NCBI GenBank assembly: GCA_037013685.1
Contig: CM072886.1
Coordinates: forward strand, 67,966,433-68,030,432
Origin: Acridotheres tristis
Taxonomy: Eukaryota > Chordata > Aves > Passeriformes > Sturnidae
Reading direction: 5' to 3'
DNA length: 64,000 nucleotides
Numbering within the stretch: position 1 is the stretch's first letter; the number at the start of each line of letters is the position of its first letter. The notes under the pieces are model-generated. The model saw only the letters and a list, made by a program, of their open reading frames with translations, had not been told where the DNA came from and ran no database searches. The position numbers and the translations under genes are program-made. Shown here piece after piece: positions 40,501 through 54,294 of this stretch.

Positions 40501-41613
40501 AAACCTGAGGATTTTTTCTTCAAAGTCTAAATCAGCTTTTGTAGATGTGCAGCAATTGCTTGCATGTTGCAAACACAAGAGCCAATGAAAATTTTCAGTT
40601 TATTTGTATACACCATAAATCAGTGAAAAAAATCCTAACAGAAAGACAGGACTTTATACAATAAATTTCAAATATTTTAACAAGTGAACATTGCACGACA
40701 CTGAGTATCAGAACTTCAGCTGGGTTTCAGTTCCCAACAGACAATGGCAAGAGAAGAGTTAAAATTCAGGACTGCTACTATTTTAGCCTAGTATTTTATC
40801 TATTAGAATGTTCTCTACTTATCTCCTTTTTGTTCTTAAATACTTTTTTTCAATAGTGTTGATTGCTCCAAGGCTCCTATCTGCAGAACTCTAATGAAAC
40901 TACAAGAAGTATTTAAACTTAAGGTTGAATTATCAAGTATTTTCAGGATATAGAAAGCAGGAAACAGCAACACATTATGTAATACAGCCATTATATACTG
41001 CCATAATAAATATTTAGAAATTCCAAGACTCTCTAAAGAAGCCTTTCGTGCACAGTATCAGCATTCATCCCTTCAGGGTGTAGCATGCAGACTGCTTCTC
41101 CACAGGGAGTTTTATCTTATTTCATTTTCGTACTGCATTCCACCTCTATGTCGCCAACCAAATTGTTTCCTGTTTTACTGTACAGAAGACCAAGAAAAAG
41201 TTTAGTAGTCACTATCTGCTTTTAATGCATAGTGATCAAATTACCTAGGGCATCTAATGTATCTGTTGTTATTTTACTGTAGGAAGCCAACAGGGTCAAA
41301 AAAGGCCCAAAATATTTTATTTTTACACCTAAATGTTATGCCTAATATTTAAAAACATTTTAAGAGCTATTAGAGTTGCTTCATTTTCACAGTAAAAACT
41401 TGAAATTTATGTTTTTATGGTTCTCAAATGCTTTGCTGACTTAAGAAAGGGCACTGTCAGTTAATTCAGAAGGTATCTTTTAAATTTCATTTTTCAAGAA
41501 CAGCAGTGCAGCCTTGGCTACAATACAACAATACAGTATTAACACTCACACAATCTTCCCTCTGGAAAAGAAACTGTTTCTCTAATTGGATATCATGAAG
41601 AGCAAGTTAGGAG

Positions 41614-41672
41614 TTTATTTAAATAAATATAAAATATATATTTATAATATTATAATTATTATAATATAAAAT
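41614..41672. repeat. Cluster of AT palindromes
   Basis: Three self-complementary units lie side by side: TTTATTTAAATAAA (41614-41627, perfect), ATAAATATA / TATATTTAT arms at 41623-41631 and 41637-41645 with a 5-base loop, and TTATAATATTATAA (41642-41655, perfect). All bases from 41614 to 41671 are A or T. Confidence 0.8.
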
Positions 41673-42436
41673 CATTTTGGTTTTAAAATTTCTCTATTCT
41701 CACAGCAAATCTGAAACAGCAATATATTCAAACTGCCCTATATTTAATTGTGATAAACTGAGTAACAGAGGCTTCCTGCAACCTAGCACAGTTAACTAGA
41801 TCAAGCAGCATCTTAACAATATGTTAACTCAAAAGATTTGCCATATCAGTGTTATATAAAAGCAACACCCAACAAAGCCTTAACGGCAGTAACTTGTGGG
41901 TTTGATAGGTACGATTCACAAATAGCCAATAATCAAAACCACAACAAAATATCTGCATGCTACTCAAAAGTAAAATAGAAGTGACAGCTCTCAGTGCCAA
42001 GAGGACTTAAACAAGCTGATGCTTACTCTGCACCAGAGATGGTTACAGCAAAAGTGTTATTTTTATGCTTGTGCTTCTGAGAAGAGTCACGATCATCTTT
42101 ACTGCTTGAATTAGCAATTACTACTAGTACATTAAACAAAACCATGTCACCGCCTAATAAAACAATTTATTTGCTTACTCTTCAAGAGGAAAATGCCAGT
42201 TCTCCTACTGACACTGCTGCAAGAAGAGGAGGGAGAAATCATGCTTCTCTGCTCCTGTGAATGGATTGGGCTCTGGCCATGATGAGAAACACACCAAGCA
42301 GAGCACTGACCTAACCCGGTACAGCAAGTACTGCAGGCACCTGTAACAAACCCAGGTGTGCACCACTGTCCCAAGGAAAAAAAGCAACAAACACCTCAAC
42401 GTAGAAGTGAAAGCAATAAAAACAATACCAGGGCTT

Positions 42437-42474
42437 AAAAACAAAACAAAACAAAAAAAAACCAAAGAAAAAAT
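42437..42474. repeat. A-rich (AAAAC)n-like low-complexity tract
   Basis: Irregular AAAAC/ACAAA units followed by A9 and CCAAAG on the plus strand. Confidence 0.75.
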
Positions 42475-43569
42475 TCAATCCCTTGAGCTTGGGGTACAGC
42501 TACATCATGACTGGAACGTGCTATTAATAGTGTCTGACACAGTAAAAAGTTATCAGATTGCAAAGTCTGGATTATTCCCATAGAATTCAACACTTGAAAA
42601 AGTCTAAAGCATTTGTTTTTCCAGAACAGTTTTACAAACATAACCTAGTCATTAGAATATGCAAGCATACTTTCTAAAGTGACCCATGCAATAAATACCT
42701 AATAAGACTAAATGTCTGTAACACATGCATTCTGGCAGGGAAGCATATGCAACTTCTGCGACCAGCCCACCTTTGAACCTCTTCACTGTAGCTTATGCTT
42801 TGAAGTAGGAAACCATAAATGGAAGTTGTTGCTTTCTTCACTTGACATACAAGATGAAAGGACCTCACAAAATGAACGCTGGGTGCCAGCTACAGCTCCT
42901 GTCACAGGGAACAGCAGACCTGTGCTGGCAGCACAGCCCAACCGGGCACACAGTCCTACCTTGGTGATGCAGTTAAACACTGATGTTTTCCACTATGAAA
43001 TAGAGCCATGTTCTTATAGACGGATGGATCCTCTGATCTGCACAATTTTGTTTCCAATGAGCTAGCTCAGGGAAGAGCAGCCTCTTAGCTACAGATATGC
43101 TGGAACATGCCTCACAATTGTGGGTCTCTACAGGAGGGATTTGAAAAATGCTAGACTTTTAGAGGTAGTTTTGGTTTTACATATTATGTGCAAAGACATT
43201 CCTGTGTTGGTGTAAAGGATTAGACAAGTAGTTTGTACCCACTGTCAGCTGCTCAGTAAAGATCTTATGTCATTACAGGTGAAGCAGGATGCTGGTTACT
43301 AGGTCATGAAACAGCCTGAAGGCAAGTCAACAAATTACACCCAACTTTGTTTTCAGCCTTAAGAAACATACTGTAACTTTTTTCCTTAAATTAAAAATTT
43401 TATAATTTATAGGCAAATAATGAAGTGCTAGGAGGAAAGCAACTCCAAATCCAGTGCAGTAGATCTTCCTATTTACAAATTATACAATCAAGTTAAATAC
43501 AAAACTTTAGAATCAAGTTAAAAACAAAGAAAAAATGAAGAATACTAACTTTACATGCAGCTTCTTATT

Positions 43570-43636
43570 AAAAAAAAAAAACAACAAAACAAAACAAACA
43601 CAAACATCACCACCACACCCCAAACAAACAAAAAAT
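43570..43636. repeat. A/C-rich low-complexity tract
   Basis: A12 followed by irregular ACAA, AAAC and CACCA units and ending CAAACAAACAAAAAA. No T occurs over most of its length. Confidence 0.8.
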
Positions 43637-43948
43637 CCCAAGAGAAAAATACTATTCCTATATTGCTGCACAGGAGGTTGTAGTTTCTGTTTTGGTTTGT
43701 TTTAAACAGAAAGCCAACATCATAGCAGCATTACAGCAAGCAGGCTGTGTAAAAAGTTGTAAGGAGGAGCTGAAGAAATACTTTGCTTGGGTACCAACAC
43801 CAGTTGCACAGCACACAAGTTTCTGCGTGCTTGGGATCTTGCTCTTTTGAGCAACACCTGAGAAACATACAGGAAAAAATAATTCCACCATCTTCTGTGA
43901 CAGTAACCATGCATGCTAAAAAAAATATAATCCTGCATCACAGTATTC

Positions 43949-44050
43949 AACCAAATCTGGAGTATTTGAAGGAGATCCTGCTTATTGCAGAGGGGTTGGA
44001 CCAGATGGCATTTAAAGGTTGGTTCCTACCCAAAGCACTCTGATTCCATG
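43949..44050 (+). mobile_element. CR1 LINE 3' tail, short 5'-truncated copy
   Basis: About 100 bases matching the CR1 3' end on the plus strand: GGAGATCCTGCTTATTGCAG near 43971-43990, GGGGTTGGACCAGATGGCAT at 43993-44012, TTAAAGGTTGGTTCCTACCC, and a terminal CTCTGATTCCATG that resembles the CR1 octamer end. It is diverged from the consensus but the order of blocks is right. Confidence 0.8.
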
Positions 44051-44785
44051 TCTTATTTAATACACAACCATTAGCATCTCCATGGCTTTTTTCTCCTCCC
44101 CATATCTACATTCATGCAAACACAACTGCACATTCCTGGCCAGGGGACTGCATAAGCCTACAGCAAACTTGTACTTAGGTTTGACAGACATGTACACGTT
44201 TTTTCATTTTAAAAATTGAATTCAATTCAAAAATTTTGTTCTTAAAGTTGCCTGGAGAGCTTTTACCTTCCAGGAGCAAAGAGAGCCTAGGATCTGTCTC
44301 TTCCTAAGTACTGTACCTCTGCACTGATGATCCGTGGTTCATGTCTCCTGGGATGAAGCCCAGAAATGCCTTTAGTAAACAACACAAATACTCTCAAGAG
44401 TTGACTTGGCACAAAAAAGAATATCTAGCTCAGGGTGAAGAAGCTCTTCACATAACTATGAAAATTATGCCAGCTTCAGCTTTTGCATACTCTGTACTTG
44501 CGTAGTTATTGTGAGCTGAGGTCACAAATCACTCTAACAGAGCATTTGTCTCTAACATGTTGCACAATTTTCTGATGCAACTTCAGTTCTTTTAAGTAAT
44601 CTGACAGTAGACAAACACCCTGGAAAAGTATTTTCCATTCTCCATCATCTTTTAATTAAACTGTTCCTGCCAACTGTTTATTTGAAAGCTGATTTTGACA
44701 CAACAGAGAAACCTGCAGAATGGTGCTGTTTACATTTGCCCTTTTTATTTTGTAGTGTTTTTATTAGGAGTTAATGCCATTGCTT

Positions 44786-44840
44786 TGGTTTGGATTTTGG
44801 GGGTTTTTTTACCTTTGGTGGTGTTTTGGGGTTTTTTTGG
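44786..44840. repeat. G/T-rich low-complexity tract
   Basis: GGGGG plus T7, ACC, then GGTGGTG, TTTTGGGG and T7 on the plus strand; two partial copies of a G-run followed by T7. Confidence 0.7.
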
Positions 44841-45314
44841 ATGTAGGCTAGTATTTCTACCTGCATTATCTCATTGGGCCCTGCAACTATATTCAGAAGA
44901 ATTCCAAATAACAAATACAGAAATCTAAACTGTGGAGGACTCTACATACAAATACATAAGGCAGTTAAAGTACTGCTCTGGATTCAAGAAGACTGACACA
45001 AAACATTAGCCCCAAGGAGCCTCCATTTAAAACCACCTTGTTAGCAATGGACTTATTTAGTGACCAGACATATAATGGAAAAGGTTTATCAGGATACTCA
45101 GGGGGGGTTTTGCATGAAACCACCTCTCAGAAAGCATTATCCCTACACTGAGTCTTGTTTTTATTCTTGCAGAGAATTTATTACTTTTTATATTTAAAAA
45201 AGGTGATGGCCAGATAGCCACTCTTAATCCTAAACATGAGGTAATAGAACACTTGGTTAACTTGCTCTGAGAGCAGGGCATGTGTAGAACATCAGTTTCT
45301 CTCTCAAAGTAGAA

Positions 45315-45395
45315 ACACAAAATTATTTAGGATGGAAGGGGCCTTGTAGGTCACCTAGTTCCAGATCTCCCACTATGGGCAGGGATAATGAAGAT
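45315..45395 (-). mobile_element. CR1-like LINE 3' end, diverged short copy
   Basis: In reverse complement orientation the blocks ATTTAGGATGGAAGGGGCCT, TGTAGGTCACCTAGTTCCAG and ACTATGGGCAGGGAT match the last part of a CR1 tail. The octamer end is reduced to ACACAAAATT. The far boundary near 45395 is uncertain because the match fades. Confidence 0.7.
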
Positions 45396-48300
45396 TCCAA
45401 ATTTCATCCTACTGGTTTCATACTGTTTAACATACAAAGAGGCGACTTCTCTTCCATGTGTATCTTGTAACCCCCTTTCCCACTAAAGAATTCAATTGAC
45501 CTGCAAATTAAGGACCTGCAAAACTATCCAGAAGTAAGCGTGAGCTGCTGCAGATCATTGCGCTTTCAGTATCTGTATATTTTGTATTTTTACATCTTAT
45601 TATTGTTGTAGATAGTTCTAGCCACTAGCCCCCCTGGGATAAGGTTTGGCCTAGTTTTCAAGAGCAACTTGAAGATTAGGAGGTGGGAACAGATGGTTTT
45701 AGTCAAAGCCCTTTAAATCAGTTCCAAAGTGTAATATTTTCACATACTCCCTACGCTTACCACCCATCTAAAAAAATAAAAAGAACAAAATCAAAAAGTG
45801 ACAGAAAAGGAGAAAAAAAAAGATGAAACAGATTAATTCATTTGGTCTGGCCTTTGTACTTCAGCTTGGTAAGTTTCAGTACATAATAAAACACCCAATC
45901 TACTGCACTTGTACTATTTATCATTACATTTAGCACATGACATGACAAATACTGAAAATCTTTAGCATTACTAACATACAGAAAATACCTTTGATAATAT
46001 TCCAAGTAATTAATCTGTTGCCACACAGTGCAACCAAGTCTTAAAACGATGCAGTTCAACATGGATGAAATGTGGTATCTAGTAATAACAATTTAATAAA
46101 CAGCAGAGCACTCTTTTACATTATCCTCTCTCTAATAATTTGACATATCTTTTGTATAACAGTTTCTCACCCAGTGCTATAAAGGAACAAACCAGAGGGA
46201 AAAAAAAAATTAGTAGATAAAATACAGCTGATTAATAGTAAAAAGAATGCACATCATGTAGCCTCCAGGTCTCATTGCCTGTCAGGCAAGCAATTTCTTA
46301 TTTAAAACACAGCATTTTAAAAATAATTACTATATGTTTCTAAGTTAAGAGAAATGCAATAATTGGAATTCTGTGGGATAACTACAATTTCATTAAGACC
46401 CTTTAAATTACAGTCATTGACAAAAATAACTATTTCCCTATTGCACTTTTATTTTCAAACGCAGTTGCTAAAGCAAAAGTTTTTAAAACCAGCTCTAGTT
46501 ATGTGAAAGGATGGTCAAATACAGTTATACATGTACTACTAATAACAATTTCAGTAAAGGGAAGAAAATGTGAACAGGTCACCATAGCCTGTCTGTAGAA
46601 AAAACAGCAGAAAAATAACTAGACACTTAAGTTACCCCTTATTTATAGGCTATGCTTACAAAAAATAAAATGTTTAAGTTCTTAAAATGAATCCACTCTC
46701 GTTTACAGGAAACATTTTTAACTACAATTTTACAGTGTACTGACAAAAATTATATCTTAGAAGAGCGGATTTAATTTAGCAAGTATATAGTTTCTGATTT
46801 TATGCAAATCTAATCAGATTGTACAGAGTGCTTTATGTAGGCTAAAAGCTAAAGAAAGCCAAAAATTAGCACTAATTCATGAAGATCAAGAATCTACATG
46901 AAACACCACCAGCACTTTGCAAATACCAATCCAATTAATGCCAAGAAAAAGCACATCAGAAAGCTTAGTCTGAAGTGGAGTCCCTAACTGTGTATTAGTG
47001 GAAGTGAATCAAATATATATTTCCACTTGACTGCTTTGTTTAAGCCATGCTGTGCCATCACAGCACGACAGTGCCACCCAGAAGAGATGCTACAGCCACA
47101 GCAGAGCCCTCTTGGAGTTTGGAAGATATGTGGGGAAGCATCCTCTGTGCTGGAGGCCCTGCCACAGACCCACCACAGCAGGTAGAGAGTAACACACAAA
47201 CAAACCCAAGGGCACCTCAGCAAAGGTGGGCACTGACAGCCCAGTTTGCTCACATCCATGTGCACTTTGGGATGTTCTTTCCAAACTCGTAGGCATATGA
47301 ATGAAAGCTACTTCAAACACATTAAAATTACTTGTGACGTTTTTATTCATAATATTTAATGACACTATGGAAAAAGTTCCTCTTCAAATATTAAAGGCAA
47401 AGTGTCCATCCTTCCACACCCCACAAAACCAAAAGCGTCAGCTTATATAAAAATATATAAATCTAACCATAAATTAAAAGTTAAACTACATTTAATTAAG
47501 TTTCAATTGCTTCCTTGCCTTGAAATGTAATTGCATTTTCAATATGTTGTCCTTGCAACCTTTAAATCTTCAAATTATTTATACTCCATGGCATTAGGAA
47601 GCCACGTTTCACTTTGTTAACAGTGCACTTTGTCAACATGTTAACATCTAACAGTAAATATGCATATTTAACATCATTAAGAAATATACCCCTCCGATAA
47701 AAATATTAGTATTTGCTTACAAAAGAAAAGTCAGCTTTATGCTTGCTGACAGAGAGGATAATATATTGCAGGCAATTCTGTTTTATCAATGGGTCTCATT
47801 ATATTACACTTGCTTTTGCTTTCCCTCCCCCCTAACTCTTTAGTTTTAAGGCAAACCATTCATGGATTAAAAATATTTCAGCTTTATTAAGGAAACCACT
47901 GAATCAATGGAAAAATTGCCCTGTGAATGAGGACAGGTTTTCATACTAGATACTGTTACATGGATTTTTCAACCACTAAATTGCAACAATATCACTGTTC
48001 CTAGATTGCTAAAGCTACGCTGATACTATCATAAATAACTTACATTGATCAGTTTAATATCATTATTGGGAAATTTTGACTTCAATATGACTTGATGTTA
48101 ATCGTCAAATTTTTAATTATTTGTTTTAAACTGAAGCATTGGAGAGAAAGATCAAATAATTTGCTTTTACTTATTCAGTAAAAACAAAGAATACCCTACA
48201 CTAATATTTATAGAGGAATTCTAGTTCAGTACCTTAACCACAAATGTAAGGCAAGGAATTAAAAGTAATAAACTACTTACACAATTTAAACACAGTTAAC

Positions 48301-51300
48301 AGTATGCAATTCTCCAAAAACCACCCAAAGTTGTCTTCAACTGACTTGTATGACGTTCTTTTAAATAATAATTAACACTCAGCATTTACAGTCCAAATTT
48401 CCAATACATATTCTTTGTCATTATCAACTATTAAAAAAATATAATGCAGAAACATGTACAGTAGCCTTATGAGATGCAGCCATTCACTGGAATTCGCAGC
48501 ATTCAGCAATGGTACATCTAAAAGTGACAAAATCAAAATGCACAACACCTAGAAATAGCTGAACAAAATCCAAGTATTAGAGTACAGTAACAAAAACCTG
48601 CAAGTATGAAATGTTCCCAAGCACTATAAAGAATCTCTGCCAGTGATGCGAGTCGACTTCAGATCACACCTCGTGACAAGTCAATAAGTCCCATTTTTTT
48701 TTCCCTGTTAAAAGTACTGCAACCAGTTTCAGGAACATCTAGTAAATGAAAAAAAAACCAGACAAAACAAACTTGAAGTGTTTTAAAGAATTCCTTGCAT
48801 AGTACTTTTGAAAAGAATTCTCATTTATCAGCTATTTACATAATGTATTGTTTCAATTAAGTTATAGCTTTTGAAATCTACAGAAAGAATTATATACCTT
48901 TTTATTTCAGATAAACTTGCAAAGACTGCTACTGTAATTCAAGTTTAGACATGGAAGACAACAGTATGGATCATTATCACAAAAAAAAAAAGGCATCTTA
49001 TATTATCCTTTACACAATGCAAATTTTATTCTATTTTTTTTTCCATGGAATTGGGATTTTAGATAACGTGGATTTAGCAAACTAACTGAATCTTTTACTA
49101 GCTCCAAAAACGTAGCTATGCTGAATGTATGCAGTGTTTTCAGGAGCATTTTTTAGAGCCTTGCAATTAAATTTTACTGCCCAGCTAACTAAATACATAG
49201 GTTGCATATGCCTTGTAATTAAAACACATCATTTCTGGTGGATGCTCTTTGCCACAGTGGAGTTCTAGAAACAAGTCAAAGGAAAAATATTACACCAATA
49301 TAAAATTAGAAAAGCTCCACAGAACTCACAGCTTGTTACACAAACACACACAGAGCTTAAAAAAAATTCAGGAATATTAAGCATATTAAAATCTTTAAAG
49401 CAGTGCTTAAAGCTTCTAGCATCCTTTAATTTGTTTTTACATCCTTGTTTGATGCTTTGTTCTGATGCTATGCCAGTGAAATTGCATCACCATGAAGAAA
49501 CATTATGCAAGAATGTCTGGCTAAAATTAAAATGTTATTTCTCAGCATCACATACTTACAGGAAAAATGCAGTTCAAACATTCACAATTCAATTATGCTA
49601 GCCAATATATTTGGTAAATACTTAATGAAAAATAGGGTAATGGAAAGCTAGTATGCATAGTTAGGAAGATAAACCACCAGACTAATCCTGTTGCTCTAGC
49701 CAGTCTTTTGGAATCCAAGTCTATCACCAAAGATGCTCAGCACAGCTCCATTTCAAAAAGTTGGAGCGATAAAGGCTAATTGAAATTGGGGGGCTCTTGA
49801 TGTAAAAGGCAGACAGTACTGGATTTTTTTTTAAATTAAGCTTTTTCCAAATAATCAGCTATTACATAAAACATACTTAACCTCTAAAAAACAAGTTGCA
49901 TGTTAGAGCACAAATGCATGTCAAGATGTTCTCTCTCTCCAGACCTGAGTGTTTTGCACAAGCAGGGCTAAGCTCCTATGTTACAGTTCCTCAGCCTCTA
50001 AAGAAAACCAAGAAATTTCCTGAATGTCTGTTTATTGCCTAATAAAACGTAACACAGCATCATCACAATAAGATTAAACTGCAGCAACAGTATTTAAACC
50101 ATTCTGATTCTTAATTCCGATGGATTATCAATAAATACCAGACGTGTACTGTTTACAAAGCCAACAATCATCTCATTCTCAAGACACACTCAGTTAAGAT
50201 ACAATATTCTGTACAGGTTCTCTCATGTTGTTTGCTATAAAAATAAAAAAGTAGCACACCACCAAGAGATCCTAAACATCCCAAAATGACAACTTTCACT
50301 TTTTTCTAACAGCAACATTTACTGACAAAAATGAAGTAGCAAAAAAACAAGTCTCAATATAGTTCTGGAACTTATAAACAAATAATGTTTCCTTCTCCTT
50401 CAATTTCTAAAATGCTCAAGGAAAAAAAATCGAAATTTGTGCCCATGGTCTATCGTAACAGTGGAATTAATCTCTGTTCTGTCACTTCTGGCCACATAGC
50501 CATTCTAAATCATAGGGGTTCTGTGAGTTTGATTGTGCACGTCTCACTGCAACAGCTCTTTCACAGAAATGTTTTGTGTGATTTAGGTTTTTTCAATGCT
50601 GTTTTACACACTAAGAAAATAAATTAAACAATTTTTTAACCGCAGAAAGTACTTTATTTCTCTTGTTTTGCATGTCTGTAACAGCGAGAAGCTTTAAGAC
50701 ACACAGTCTATTTCATCCACAGATGAAGGAAGTCGAGAGGATATACATACATTTTTAAAGTTGCATAAACCACAAAGCCAAACTTACACAGAACAAAGAA
50801 CAAATCTAGCATTACTCAGCAAGAAGACTGGAAACATGCACACACACATACACCCCAGCAGTTCTAATGAAACTAAAGGAAAAAAAAGAATACTGCTTTG
50901 TTATGCAAATACACCATTTCAAAATTGAGAAAATTAAATGATGTCATTCAAGCTAATATCCTTGCCTCAATAGAAAAGTGGCAAGAGACAACAACAACCC
51001 TCCCTCCTCAGCAAACCCCTTGCAAACACTTCAATGAGGTTTGGCTTCAATAGCAGTCTGTAGCATTTAGCCTCAAGAAGAATTACCGAGAGAGTTTTGG
51101 AACTGTTTATTTTAAAAAGTTAGCATTTGTTCTGCCAACCTAATTCATCAAGACAATCAGTGCAATGCATGTAGTCACGGATTTTTTCATTGCTTCCATT
51201 TCTAGTGTTCAGAACATCAATTTAGTAAATGGTTTGTAAAAATATAAAAACACAACCATGTTATTTCTTCCAAGAATTTAATATGACTCTATGGAAGCAT

Positions 51301-51551
51301 GTTCAGAGACACAAGGAAAAAAAATTAAATTATATAACAGATTCAATACTTAGCAAAAGAAAAAAATGTATTAGAATAGCTTCATATTATTACTCATCTA
51401 AAAAATCACATGCATTTCGTTAATTTCATAACTTGACCCATGTTCATATAGCAGATATTGCATATAATTGTTATGCCTAGATTTTAAGAAAAATTGCCAC
51501 TGCAAGAAATTAAATAATAATAAAATAAGAAAATTAATAAAAAAAACTAAA

Positions 51552-51564
51552 ACACACACACACA
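51552..51564. repeat. Short (AC)n microsatellite
   Basis: Six and a half perfect AC units, interrupted by G and resuming ACACG. Confidence 0.8.
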
Positions 51565-53816
51565 GACACGCTCATTCATCTGCATGAGCAGTAATTTAAG
51601 CACAATGAAAAAGCTCCAGAAGTCAGAGCTATTACACTAACACTTTCCACAAGGTATGATCAACGATACTGAAAATCACCACCACTCTTGTGTTACCCTC
51701 CAATATCAGTAAACTGCAGCAGCTAGCACACTTCAAAGTGAGTCAAATATAATTTTCTTTAAACCTGTAAAAAATAAATTACATGGTGGTTTGGGTTTCC
51801 TAATAGCTTGATGAAGAGGGTGGATGGATCACTAAAATATCAAATCAGGGAAAAAGAAATGTACTTATATGAGAAACAAGTTCTTATCAAAACAGAAACC
51901 TGCCAGATATCCCCAAGTTGCTGCAACAGTTTTTCAGGCAGCTGGGTTAAAAAGCACATTTACAGAAAGTAACTTAACGAGGTCTATCATAAATATAATC
52001 AGTAAAGCTAATGCTCAGCCAGGATGGTTGCACTCAGAGCTGTAAGAGAAATAAAGTATATTACAAAATAAGATAGCACCCCATATTGACTTTTCTATCC
52101 TTGACACAATTTCTACACGTCATACTATACTACTAATAACTTCTCAACTTCTTTTCTATCTTTCTCTATGATAAAATAGATTAAAATCTGAGGGCTTGAG
52201 CAATCATTGACATCAAAGCCTTCAATTCCACCTTTTATTTTGGGATCGCCCTACTCCAAAATTTTAGATGTAGATGAGCATACAACAAAATATGTTAATA
52301 CCTACGATGACTGCAGCTATTTTGTAGCCATTAATTTTGTACTTAATAAATACTAAGCAAAAACCCTGGACTAGTTTTATTAATCAAACACTTCTAGGGA
52401 CAGATCTGCAGTTTGACCTATTTTAATAGCAAATCTAATTTTGGGGATCAGAGCAGAACAGACTGCAGCTCTTTTCCTAAGAATGCTGACATTTAAGTAA
52501 ACCTTACCAAAGAATGCTTGCCTGATTGAGGACTGACATTTCCTTTCTCTAACTCACTTAAATAAAACATAGGCTTTCTGGCCAACTCCTACAGTACCCC
52601 AAGGCAGCTGTATATCACTTTCAGTTGCAACTTGTGAATACTTTCTTTTTCTTTCTGTCTCTTTATTTTGACATGCATATTATGTTAGCTGATTTCAATC
52701 ATGTTGCATGAGTGGATGACATACCTTAAAAGATTAAGTTTTGCCACCTGGGACTACTCCAGAAATTCAGTACTTTATAGCATCTCATACCCTTCTTCAT
52801 CCTCTCTGCGCCTGCACTATCAATAGTAGCTTTCTTCCCTATTTTACGCCAAACGACAAGTCTTTCAAGGCTGCAGTTGATACAAGTCAGCTTGAAGTGT
52901 CATTCCCCCCCATTCCCATTCCAGGATGGAGCTGCTCCATTGTGTACAACGCTCTGCTGCCATCTATTTGACACAAGAAATACAACGCCGTGAATGCCAC
53001 AGCTGGTTTTGCCTTCCCTTTCCCCCACCTTTCTCTTCCCTTGCAGCAACTGTTAGAAGAGAACTCTCAGGGAAGCTTTTGATCATTCCTCCCCGCTCAT
53101 GCCCAGAAGCAGAAACCACTTCAGCAATTACTTTTGTACCAAAAAAATAAATAGCTACAATAACAGCAGAGATTTGGTTATTGCAAACAAAAGCACAATT
53201 ATATGATATACCACTCTGTTCCAAAAAGGGAATCCAAGTTAACAAAATTCCATTTATAGGCCAACTCTAAATAAAATATACTTTAAAGTAATTATTTTAA
53301 AATTTGCAATTTAATTATACAGCAGTAGAGCTCATTGAGGGTTTGATTTCAGCAGGTATCCAGACAGAACTGGGGCCATGGCACTGAATGAACATGGATT
53401 CACCAGCTGTCCCCCTTCACTACACCAGATTTAAAATTCAGAAGTCAGTTAGGAAGTAAAAATCACAGAGCCTCAAAGTAGAAACCACACACAAAGCATG
53501 AGATGAAGGAGGTGGTACTTTACCCGTCATCAGGGTCACAAAGATAAACACCACTTCATTCATCACAGCATTCAGCCTGCTTTGTGTGTGACTGCACAAA
53601 ACAAGAACAGCAGCTGAAAAAAGTCCGCAGTTTGCGTTTGTAAAATATCATGCAAGAGACACCCGCTGAAGCCACAAAAAAACTCCAAAGGAATCTATAA
53701 TCTTCAATTACAGATCCACGACAGTGTACAAGCTGCTCTTTAAATACTAAACCATACGGGAAGGTCCAGTCTGAGGGCTCAGTCTGGTCCTTTTCACATC
53801 TCTGATTAAGTACTAC

Positions 53817-53832
53817 TTTTTTTTTTTTTTTT
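53817..53832. repeat. T16 homopolymer
   Basis: Sixteen T on the plus strand (A16 on the GMDS sense strand). The sequence beyond it (ACGTGGCTGC) is not a recognised SINE or pseudogene. Confidence 0.9.
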
Positions 53833-54273
53833 ACGTGGCTGCTTTCCCAATACACTTAAGTAACATATTTGTAGGAATGTGTTGCAGCATTTACCCTGGA
53901 AACGATTCATAAGATAAAACAACAAAACGAAAGACTAAAAAAGTGCAAGCTTTTCACAGGAATTATGAATAATGTCACTGTGGTCTCCAAAAAGCATCTG
54001 AACTCTCGTGTACTTTTCTATAGAGAGGGAAAGAACACCTTAGTTCAGAGCAAGAGTAGGGAGAACAGGAGGGGCTTTGTTGCTGTAGGGAGGGCACAGG
54101 TAAGGAGAAAATGAGAGATGTGGAATAGGAGGGCACAGAGGCAATACCTTCTGCAGCAGAAGTCAAAAGAGTTCTTCTCATAACATACATAATTTAACAG
54201 TAGTTAAAATATACCCATAAACATAATGCCTTAATTTTCTAATTGGTATTAACATAAATAGTACTTGGTTTGG

Positions 54274-54294
54274 GGAGCATTTTGTTAATGCTCC
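54274..54294. repeat. Perfect 8-bp hairpin
   Basis: GGAGCATT (54274-54281), loop TTGTT, AATGCTCC (54287-54294), inside an AT-rich stretch. Confidence 0.85.

Larger units (their letters stand above)
34945..43948. other. Non-coding intron segment
   Basis: Unique-looking AT-rich sequence with frames up to 122 codons (37264-37632 plus) and no motif. Holds A15 at 36075-36089, a G-rich then T/G-rich tract at 37521-37578, the AT palindrome cluster at 41614-41672, and A/C-rich low-complexity tracts at 42437-42474 and 43570-43636. Confidence 0.6.

Noticed and set aside
47045..47270. CpG-island promoter in a GC-rich patch
   Set aside because: The patch is short, CpG is scarce, and no transcription-start context is visible; the open frames on both strands follow from composition.
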